The position numbers were made by a program, and so were the translations under genes. A stretch of DNA of 64,000 nucleotides from Numida meleagris (lineage: Eukaryota > Chordata > Aves > Galliformes > Numididae), in the NCBI RefSeq assembly GCF_002078875.1, contig NC_034415.1:18567975-18631974 (forward strand), read 5' to 3'. Shown here in pieces: positions 54,301 to 64,000 of this stretch. Below the pieces are notes generated by a model. The model made no database searches and was not told where the DNA came from. It worked only from the letters and a program-made list of their open reading frames with translations. Numbering within the stretch: position 1 is the stretch's first letter; every line of letters begins with the position of its first letter.

Positions 54301-57300
54301 TGTTTAATGTAAAAAGGAATTTCATTTTATCTTTAGTAAACCTTTCAACTGAAATATAATTTTGACTAATAAATCTTCCACAAGCACAGTTACTTTTATT
54401 ATGTACAACTGCATCAGTCAGACCTTGGCAATAACACTCGCTACGACGGGCAACAGCAAGGTAACCATGGACACTGCTCTTAAAAAGAAGAAATAAAAAA
54501 TGACTTCCTTGTAATTTTGAGAGGTGGGGGGGGAGGAGAAGATATATACGGATAACTTCCCTTGTCCAATGTTATGCCTTCTAGGAGTAACATTAATATT
54601 GCCATAGTTTTAAGTGTGGTGCTTGGGAACATCAGCCTGAGGTCAGGGCTACTGAGGTCAGAGCACGACCAGAACAGAAATGATGATCCTTGTCATCATA
54701 GCTCAGAATCAAAACAACAACAAAAAACAAATACAATAACCCAAGAGTAAAAGAAAATTGGTCATTAAAACTCATAGGATTCATCACTCCTGTACAAGCA
54801 AAGCTACATCCATGTCTTCGCTACTAATCTTTTGCATTAGATGTAAGTTTTGAAAAAATATTTTAAATAGGAGTTTTTCTAAAGAGTGATCATAGAGCAG
54901 AATGTTTTGCTGATGTTGTTATTGTAACCTTATGATTTCTGGAATTCCAGCAAATTGCATCCCTGGAAGAACATATCAGTTTTATCTGTACATTTTCCTA
55001 GCTAGATTGCTTTCTGCTCTCTTTGCATGAGTGTCATAAACTGGTATTTGAGTCGACCCAACTCAAACCAGCTGTTGTTTTTCTTCTTTGAATTACTTTC
55101 CTTTCACACCTTGCTTGTACCCTTTGCCTTTCTCCATACTGACAGCTTTGCTAGAATAAATCTTTTCTGTTCAGCCAGATGTGAAAAGAGCCTGTTACCT
55201 AACCAAAAAAGAACACTAACCTTGGTATGCCTAGCTCAGATTGCAAAGCCCTGCTTGCGTATCAGACTGTTTTCATATTTCCAATTCCGTGCTACCGAAA
55301 CTTGAATTACCCGTAACCAAGCCAAAATGTTGATATTAATGCTACAAAATAAACCCATATATGGCACTATGTATATACTTTGTCTTAAAGGTATACAGCA
55401 TCATCTCCCCTCAGTCAGATAATCCACATGTGGGCAGATTAAAAGTTCCAGAAGCCAAAAAACCTGTAGCTCACTGTGATCCATAGAGCACTTCCTAGCA
55501 CTTGAAGCAACATCTGTTGCAATGCTGAGAGCTGCAGTTCGCATTTACACCTGGAAACAAAGATCTGTGGATGAATTATGATCTTTACTGCTCAGAGAAT
55601 GTTTCCGTTTCGGATATTACAGTCTCTTGAAAGTTCACCACCTAACCTGCAGATGGAGAGAGTGGGCTGTGATTAATACACACTTATTGGCATTCCCCAC
55701 AGTGCCTGAACTTGGTCTAAACCCAGCCCTGCAGTTTTCAGATAAAGCAGGACATAGACTGCTGGGATAGCAAATGTATAACTGAATAAATACATCCAAA
55801 GGCAAATTTTGGCTTAGCCATAGACCTTTAACTTGAGAACGTGCTTATGAACCTCTGTGTATATTGACAAGATTGTTAGACCAGGGACTTCTTACAAAGT
55901 ATGAACTTCCAAGTATTCATGCCACTGAACAGAGGAATTCAGAATCAAAGCTATTTTCTTCTGCTTAGTGATTGATATTGCCCCACTGTTTTTATAACCC
56001 TGAAAATCTGCTAAGTATCTCTGATACTTCTTTTATTTCTAATGCCAGAGTCAGGCAGATGAGGCATGCAGGTTAAAATAAGAACTTAAGTTTTTATTCA
56101 TTTTTCTGATCACTTACAATTTTGATCACAAATACTGATCCAATAAAGAAATTATTAGAATAAAGCAAAGAGATTTTTAACACACAATAGGAAAAGATTT
56201 ACATACTACACCTTCAAGTGATTTTTCTTCCCAAAAGAACTAAGTGATTAAATGTGTATTTATATATAGAGAGGAGACAAACAGTAAGTTTTGGTATTCT
56301 GACCCAAAATACCACTTTTATAGACAGTGATTACACTGTAGGTAACAGGAAAAGTTGAACTCAATGGACTTATAGACAAAGATGAGTAACAAGCCCTGTT
56401 TGTAGAACTTTTCTTTGTATTACAGTCAGAGAAAAAAAAAAAAAAGAAAAAAAATGGAAAGCACTGCTCTGAACTGAGGATTTAAGGCTCCAGTAAAGTT
56501 AACACAATTCTTGTGCTGGGATCAGAAATTCATCTTACAAACACCAAAGTGACTGCATCTGCAGTCAGCCCCTTTATTTTGTTACCACTTCACAATATGC
56601 ATGCATGTCACAAGCATGAGAGGGTGACTAGATATTTATAGTGCCCCTTCTGCTGGAACTGTGCTATTGCAAAGCTTAGGCTCTTTAAAGATATTATCTA
56701 TTTCATGATAAACCACGTACAATAATAAATTATCTCAGGCTACATATGAAAACATCAGTTACATCACTAAGAACACCCAACAACAAGAAACAATCGGTTT
56801 CTATGTATTAATATTACCCAGTATATATAGAATGCAGATATTTCCTTTACAGGTTAATTAAAACCTCACTACTGTGGAAATAGGTGTAACGTCGCAGAAG
56901 TCAAGAGGCCCTGAGGAGGCTGGAGAGAGAAAACCCACCTATCCTTTCAGACTCCACCTGCCCCACAGAAGAGGACAGTACCTGCACACCAACTTGCTTC
57001 ATACTGGCAAATTTGCAAACGAGCAGATTAAACACTGGTGCGATACTCAAGGTGCTCACTGCTCTCTATGTTCTGCTGCCTTTGTGTCCTCATTAATAGG
57101 TTCATCCTTGTCCCTGCCCTCTGCCAGAGTTCTTTTTCCATAAAATAACAACTGTTGGTAACAGGGCTCAGAGAACAGAGATCACACTCCTTTGTCTTCC
57201 CAAATTAATGTTCAAAGTGAGAAATAACAGGAAAGCCAGAAGCAGGAAAAGAAAATCAACACTTCAAACAAACGCAGTCTGTGGAATTCACTGTCACAGG

Positions 57301-58915
57301 ACATCAACAACTGAAATATTGCTGATAGTTTTACTACTCACACACCATGCAAGCAAAAGCTAATCAGAATTCATGCCAAGCAATGTAAAATATCAGCGGT
57401 GAGAAAATGAAATTTCTATGTTTTCTGTACTGTGACTGTAAGTGCAGCAGTCTGTGCGAGATAGTTGCTTAATCTGAAAAGTGCCCCAGAGTGGTCACCT
57501 CCCAAACATGTCACCAGGTTTATGGTTTGAACACGCATGGTGGTTCCTGCTGCTCTGATCCACAGTTCTCCAAAAACACACCATTGATATAAATTGTACA
57601 TTACAAATGTTTGTTCCTGAAGATTTGCTTTAATTTTCACTATTACATCTATGCTTCATCATCCCAGAATTTACCGGTACATTGTGGATTGTACTGCACA
57701 TTTCTAGTGCTTTAGGTTTTTTGGAATGCATTTCAAATACACGAAAGTAACATAGCCAATAATTTATTATTGACCACTAATACTATCATCTCATCTCAGT
57801 TTAAGAAGTAGGAAAAAACTAGTATTTTTTTTTCAAGTTTCACTAATCTAATTGTATGCACCATTAGAAAGAATAACATCACACCAGCATCTTTTAACAA
57901 AATGACTTAGAATTCATTCTTTCGTTCTTACTAATAAAAAAATAAAAATGGGAAGAATTATGAGTTAAAATATGCTTATTGTCTTCAATGCATTATTATT
58001 TTGCTTAGGTAATTTTGTTCTCTGAAGCTGAAATTTGTGTTTTACAGTTTTCTCTCTCTGCTCCCGTATTTTTACCTTATGTTCAGATCACACACTTCCT
58101 CCTTCTACTTCAGCTTTGATTTTGCGTAGGGACAGCTTTGTTCAGCAGCAGGCAGTCATTTTTACCTCTTTACTCCCCTTACCCCCACTTCTCAATTAGT
58201 ATTTTGCAGATAGAAAGGAAACATCTTAGGTGAGTTGAGACACTATTCACAAGATCCTTCAGCCCACCCCCCACTCCAATAACAATAATCAGAGACAAGG
58301 TGTCCTTGTTCTTTCCTTGCTACTAGAACATTCAGGATTGACAACTCTATATGGAGTTGCTCAGTTAATCATACATGTTCTGGTGGAAATTATTACCTTC
58401 GTTACAAAGCCGTGTATAGATAGAGCTAAATGCCCATCTTTTCAATAAAGAATGTTCTCTTGTGTAAAATAATTACTCCATTATCAGATGTGCTTTAAGT
58501 ATTGTGAAGTTGCTAGTCATTTTTCCTGTTCTGTGAGGATTACAAAAAAGAACTTGTATTTCCAAAGTACAGGATTTAAAACTATCAATTATTTCCTTCA
58601 CAGGTCCCTCCCTTTCCGAAAGAAAATAATCTCCTCTGAAGAAGGTGTCATTCTTATGACAACAGAGGGAGTGCAATATCACACATTCAGTGAGAACTTT
58701 AGACCTGATTCAAAGCCCAGAAATTCAAAGTACGTGGAAAATATCCTATTAACATCAGCAAGCTGTTCATAAGATTCCCTGAATAAAAGCCTCCCCTCAC
58801 TTGATGCCTTGCTGATAGCTGTCAGGCCCTCAAAAGTTTTGACACCCTGGTTCCAGTTACATCAGTTCTCGTTTTATTGCTCTTCTCTACTGGTTACGTA
58901 CATGGTTAGGTAACT
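45359..58915 (+). other. Long intergenic stretch, no gene recognised
   Basis: 13.5 kb of AT-rich sequence with poly-A/T runs (near 46,147; 49,481; 53,240; 56,432). A degenerate CCTAAC-like patch lies at 45,590-45,624. Open frames are all short, occur on both strands and match nothing I recognise. Confidence 0.6.
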
Positions 58916-59180
58916 AGAGATAGGGCAAGAGGCAATGGTTTTCAGTTGCACCAGGAGAGGTTCAGGTTGGATACTAGAAAACATTCCTTCTCAGAAAGAG
59001 TAGTGATGCATTGGCACAGGCTGCCCAGGGAGGTGGTAGAGTCACTGTCACTGGAGGTGTCCAAGAATCGTAGTGATGTGGCACTGAGGGACGTGGTTGT
59101 TGGGCATGGTGGGAATGGGTTGGGATTGGACTGGGTGATCTCAGTGGTCTTTTCCAACTTTAATGATCCTATGATTCCAT
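58916..59180 (+). mobile_element. CR1 3' fragment, sense
   Basis: Starts GAGATAGGGCAAGAGGCAAT, runs through AGGTTCAGGTTGGATACTAG, AGGCTGCCCAGGGAGGTGGT and GGTGATCTCAGTGGTCTTTT to the terminal AATGATCCTATGATTCCATG. Encodes the decayed end of ORF2 plus 3' UTR. It differs from the copy in intron 10 (LPREVVES versus LPREVLQS), suggesting another subfamily. Confidence 0.95.
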
Positions 59181-61459
59181 GCAAGTCCTTCCTTGCTTCA
59201 GAGGCATGATTAGTAAAGTTAAATTTTGGTATTTGCCTTTGTTTGTTAAAATAACTAGCATCACAGGGACCACGTCAAAAGTAATACCAAAACAAAGTCA
59301 TATCCTTTTTTAAATACATAGATTTTTTGAATTCAAAGTTTCCCCTCATGTCTTGCAATCCATGTGATACTAAAACTTGAAAGAAATTGTGTAATTATCA
59401 TTTCCTGTAGAAGACAACCACTAAAATAACTTCCAACTCTGAATATTATATGTAGCTGAACTCATTTATGCCATCAGAAACATCAGGAAGTTCTTTGATT
59501 TGATAAACGCTATTGAGAACTGATGGGCTAAATGAGACTTCCCTGCCAGGTATCCTCTTTCATGCCACAAAGCATCACAGGAGCAAGTAAAGAAAAAACA
59601 TAATTAAGACACTTATGAGCACCAGGTGTAGGCAGAAGAGAAATGAATATCACAGGCAAGTACACAAAACAGGAAATCCAGGCAGGAAAATGACAGTTAA
59701 TAACAGACCTTTCAAGTACAGCAGATAAAGGAAAGCAAAAGAGAATAACATATGTAAGACATCAGGGAAGGTGTCTTACATCCACTCCCTCACAATCCAA
59801 CTCAACTACTTTTTTTGGATTCAGAACCATCAGAGTAAAGGTTATTGCTATAGAAATAGAAGCTACACTGGAAGCACAGCAGAAAAGAGATCTGCACTGG
59901 AAAGTATTGCAGTTCAACTGAGTACTGAGTATTTATCCCCAGAGGAGAAAAAGGCCCTATTCAAGACTAGCCCAAAACCCACAAACATTCAATCCTTTCT
60001 GCTAAAAGAAAACAAACAGCAGTAGTTCAACCTGCATGACCCAAAGCTGAAATATTTTCTCTGCCTGTACCCAAAAAGAATTACAATAAGAGATATGCAG
60101 CATTTTCCATTAGGGATTGATTTTTTAATTACTACCATCACACATTTGTCAGTAATACTGCTGCAAGCTTCTCCCCACAATCCTCACACCCGCAGCAGCT
60201 CTACAGAAATGCAGTCAAACTCAGGGGAAAACAGGTAATTGCAGCTAAACTCAGAAAAGTCAAGCTGTAAAAGCAGCAAAAGCTATATCATCCCCCCATT
60301 TACACTCTCAAAATAGGCCTGTTGAACTTGTCGATGTGTTGGATTAGCCTATGCTATCATGGCTGGACTGTTTCCAGTTCTTGTGTTTCCTGGTGCTGCA
60401 CTGAGGTGTACTGTAGTACTTTTGCTATGGCATTGCAGTCATCAGGAAACGCACTTGTGTTTTGGAGCAAGGTGTCTTTCTGGACACATCAGCAATACCA
60501 TTCTCTGGATGGTCATCATTATTTTTGAAGGAAGCAATGGTGTTTTCATCCCAGATGAATGCATTCTGTTCTTCCAGCTCATTAATGCCCATCTCTTCTA
60601 CAATAAATAAGCTCAGTAGCTGGTTTTCACTGGCCTCTCCTGGATGATTTATGCCATCAGCTTGCAATAAGTCACACTGAAGTTTCCCTGCCCTAGATTC
60701 ATTCCAACATTGTAACTAGTTTGGTGACTTCTCTCCAGTCTTTCAAATCCATTATTCAGCATGCTGGTGCTGATGATGCACTTTCAGCTAGGTTGCTTTC
60801 ATCTTTCATTTTGTTAAATGCAAACTGGATTTGAAAACGAAGGTAGACACTGTTGCAGTCATACTGGCAAGTCACAGTGTTATTCAGCTGTCAACAGAAT
60901 TCAGCCTAAATAGATCATGGCACAAGAAAGAAATTGTATCAATGACTTTGCTTTGCTTGTATTTAAATATTACATCAAACCTATACTGCCACAGGGGAAA
61001 AAAAAAGGGAGCACGAGTTGCAAACATAGCATTCTTATTTCACATCCTTTCTCTTTTCCCCTTTCTCCTGCTCCTTAGCAAATCCAAGGGGAGTTCTTAC
61101 AGAGATAAATTTGTGCATTGTTTGCCAAAAAGGTAGCAGGATGATAATAAACCATGCAGCACCAATGCCACGGGTTCCTGCTTTATCTAAACCAGTATCA
61201 TAAACCAATTAACATGCATAGTCTTAAGTAAGAGATTTCCAAGTGTATCAGTAGCAAATGCTACATAGACTTGCCAATAGTATCAATTGTTGGTCAGTAT
61301 GTTATTCATAATAGATAACAATGGTCTGTTTTTCTCAAAGAAACTATTAATAATTAATCAATTTCTGAACTATACATGATCATATGCTTGACATAATAAA
61401 TGAGCCAGTTGTGGCATGAATTTCTTTGCACTCTGTTGATGGAAGTCCTCTCTGTCAGA
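59181..61459 (+). other. Intergenic, unrecognised open frame on minus strand
   Basis: No certain gene. On the minus strand at 60,425-60,667 an 80-codon acidic frame (LLSLFIVEEMGINELEEQNA) continues upstream without its ATG as NESRAGKLQCDLLQ; no family recognised. Confidence 0.5.
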
Positions 61460-61461
61460 TA

Positions 61462-61799
61462 CATGGGTTGCTCTGAAATTAACGCCTCCTATTTATTTCC
61501 ATGGACACTACAACAGTTACAAAGAGCACAAGAACACTCTTTGATAGAGCAAATTCTCAGCTACAAACCGCTATTCTCAGCACAGTTACCTCCAACAACT
61601 ATGCATTTTTGCAAGTAATGAAATACCTTTGCTTAATCCATACTTCCATGTCAGAGGCCATTTTTTCTAACTGCCCCTCTGCGGCCATCTGTCATACAGC
61701 AAAAAAATGTAATGATATTGATGGGAAGCTTCAACCTCTACTGCTGTACCACCAACAGCTGCATTACTTTCAGAGGCATTACTTTTGGAACAGCCCTTA
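61462..61799 (+). mobile_element. Mariner-like non-autonomous DNA transposon
   Basis: 338-bp element bounded by TA at 61,460-61,461 and 61,800-61,801, the Tc1/mariner target duplication. The ends are inverted: CATGGGTTGCTCTGAAATTA at the left and, on the other strand, TAAGGGCTGTTCCAAAAGTA at the right; 19 of 28 terminal positions match without gaps. The left end (GGTTGCTCTGAAATTAACGC then TATTTATTTCCATGGA) resembles the chicken mariner1/Galluhop group from memory. Too short for a transposase; no such frame seen. Confidence 0.85.
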
Positions 61800-61818
61800 T
61801 ACTTGACAGGACATCAAG

Positions 61819-61861
61819 CTGTTCTTGTGACTGACACTCACTGTGTCAGTCACAAGAACAG
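61819..61861. repeat. Perfect hairpin, 19-bp stem, 5-nt loop
   Basis: CTGTTCTTGTGACTGACAC at 61,819-61,837 is exactly complementary to 61,843-61,861 around the loop TCACT. It begins 20 bp after the mariner-like element ends and does not extend further on either side. Confidence 0.95.
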
Positions 61862-64000
61862 AGACGTGTTTCATGACTCAAACAAATCACATTTCTTCTC
61901 TGAGAGCATTCCTTCACCATTTTAAAAGCATAACAAATTCATTAAGTTCCAAACATGCCCTCTGTATTGTTTTTTCCTAAAAGTCCAACTCCTAGAATTG
62001 CATGATGATATGAAAAATTTAACATGAAGTGGCAGTATGTGGTTTACTCCTTTATTTAACTCCATTTCTGCTAAAAATGCTATGTTTTTATAAAATTCCT
62101 TCTAGCTTACAGAAGCTTAGAGAAAAATATTCGTATTTACTCAATAATATTTTTAACTTTAAAATCCCGGTGAGTACTAACCAAATTTTTAATTCATTCA
62201 ATAGGGCCTGGTTTCAGAATTGGATAGTGCTCATTTTGACTAACATTGCTAAGATTTTAATACTAAGGGACAAGCTCACCATTCTCTGTTATTAATACAC
62301 AAATATGCTGAGGCTTTACTTACAGAGGGTAGCAGACAGGCGGTTGACTGTAATTTTTTTTTTTTTTTTTTTTGCAAAGGGTTGATTATTCCCTACAAGT
62401 GGGAGGCAATGCTGCTGCAGACCCTGCACCTGACAGACTAATCCCTCTGAAACATCATGGTATGAGCTACAACATTTAGCACAGTCATAGATAGAAAAAA
62501 AAATCTTGTGTTTCTCTTAAGTGGTTTTAATAACAGTTGGTAATGCAGTATATAAAACCTTCGCAGGCACAAGACTCAGAGCTTACCCTGCCAATCTGTT
62601 CCCTCTGCCTTTAGCTCCAGAAGCCACATCTGCTTTTGCTAAGTTTCAGCATCCTAGGTTGTTCTCCCAGTTGGGGAGTGCTATCTCCAGCTAAGCCCCT
62701 GTGTCTGAGTATTTCAGCCATTTTACTCACTGTGAGTTTGAATGGAAAACTTAAATTGGGAAAGTGGCAGACCCAGACCACATGGCACCATGGGATGGGA
62801 GGGCTGAGCATCTGGCCTCAGGTGGAGCAAGATGCACCTAGTGCTTTGGGCATGGTGTCATAACTATTCCTTACATATCTCATTTATTCTGTGTTTCTAC
62901 ACAAGTTCCAAGTCTGTTGTCAAGAATCAAAATGTCTAATTTAAGCAAGCAGCTTTCTCACCCACTAAGGAGCTCAATTTTGCGCACTCACCATTCACTA
63001 CAAATGCTGTCAGAGATAAAAACAAACAAGTGCAAGAAATGCTTAAATACTGACACTCTTTCCATTAAATCAATAAAACAGAAAAATATAAATGTTCCTG
63101 TTGGTACAACCAGGCTTTTGTCCTGTCCTGCCTCTCCCTTGGCCAAGGCAGAAAACTCAGTGGTATAGCCCTGTCATGCACACTCCCTCATAGCCAAAGG
63201 GTTTCAGAGGTGGCACTTCCACACACAGCGCCACTGCTTCCCCATTCCTCCACTCAGGTTCCCTCCATCTGCTGGAGGGAAGTTCAACAAGGCAGTAGAC
63301 AAATTCAGCACGAAGCCAAGTCCAGCACATTGCCCTTGCACTCCAATGTCTTCACACCTCCAAGAGAGGAGAACTTTGTCAAAATGCCCCTGCAAGTTCC
63401 CATATGCACCTATGCTGACAGAGTCCCAGGGGAGTTTGGATATCAATGTTTTGCAGTTCAAGAGACTTGATGGTTTCAGATGCAAAGTGAGGAAGCAATA
63501 GGACTTTGTATATGTGTATGCATATATATATAAAGTATATATATATATAAACACTCTTTCATTTGACAAAAAGAGTATTACTTCTCTGAACCCATTCTAA
63601 CCTGAAATTCTTCAGGATTTCTGTTTTATATTTTACTAGACCGTTCAGGTATTCAGGTATGCTGTGACCACTAGTTGTATACATACAGGGTATACTTTCC
63701 ATCAGACTGTATATGCCAAATGTCAGACAAAGCCTCAGAGAGTTTCAGTGTCACAAGAAAACTTATTAGGGGCCTTATTATGGATATTCATAATTGTATA
63801 CTGTCAGAGGAAAAAAACAGCCTTTGATTTTTAAAAGAATTCTTAAATACCCTGTCACACTACAAATTACTCAGCTCACAGTCTCCTAACTGCACCAGGA
63901 ATTTGTTTGCTCAGACTTCAGTCTTTGGGGCTGAACTAATGAGAAGAGTTCCCCAGATTATTTACTTCACATAGAGCTCTGTTGTGATTTAAACCATGAC
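61862..64000 (+). other. Intergenic to window end
   Basis: A T20 run at 62,354-62,373 and a (TA)n stretch; otherwise no gene, RNA or repeat family recognised. Confidence 0.6.
63508..63551 (+). repeat. (TA)n microsatellite
   Basis: TATATGTGTATGCATATATA, then TATAAAG and (TA)7. AT dinucleotide repeat with interruptions. Confidence 0.9.

Noticed and set aside
1..64000. CRISPR arrays, rRNA, phage or endogenous retrovirus genes
   Set aside because: No regularly spaced repeats, no ribosomal sequence and no gag, protease, integrase or envelope-like frames seen; the only reverse transcriptase is the CR1 LINE.

Overview
This window looks like nuclear DNA of a bird, probably a galliform (chicken, quail, turkey or guineafowl group). 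The evidence is an egg-yolk vitellogenin gene in a GT-AG multi-exon layout and several CR1 LINE copies, the dominant avian retroposon. The conceptual protein is very close to what I remember of chicken vitellogenin-1, with scattered substitutions. That suggests a relative of chicken or a divergent allele, but no search was run.

Positions 1-37,905 hold the 3' four-fifths of VTG1 on the + strand. I traced 29 consecutive coding exons with matching phases from 2,520 to the TAA at 37,703-37,705. They fit exons 7-35 of the classical 35-exon avian vitellogenin gene; the promoter, signal peptide and first six exons lie upstream of the window. In order the exons encode the rest of the lipovitellin-1 lipid-transfer domain, the phosvitin serine tracts (three exons, the first being the large exon 23), lipovitellin-2, a von Willebrand D domain with a CGVCG motif, and the cysteine-rich C-terminus. 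The 3' UTR carries two AATAAA signals. About 1,669 codons are visible, which with roughly 243 missing ones gives the expected size of about 1,910 residues. The product is made in liver under oestrogen control, secreted, taken up by the oocyte and cut into yolk proteins (known for the family). The only break in the frame is a single N inside a 21-bp repeat of the phosvitin exon; omitting that base restores the frame.

The introns contain a 1.8-kb 5'-truncated CR1 with a nearly intact reverse transcriptase, a short CR1 tail and several homopolymer or microsatellite tracts.

Positions 37,906-64,000 look intergenic: no convincing gene, rRNA, tRNA or CRISPR. The region contains an ancient MIR-like SINE candidate, two CR1 3' fragments in opposite orientations, a 338-bp mariner-like non-autonomous DNA transposon with TIRs and TA target duplications, and, just beside it, a perfect 19-bp-stem hairpin. 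No unknown multi-gene system was found. The most notable items are the phosvitin repeat architecture with its assembly flaw and the mariner/hairpin pair.
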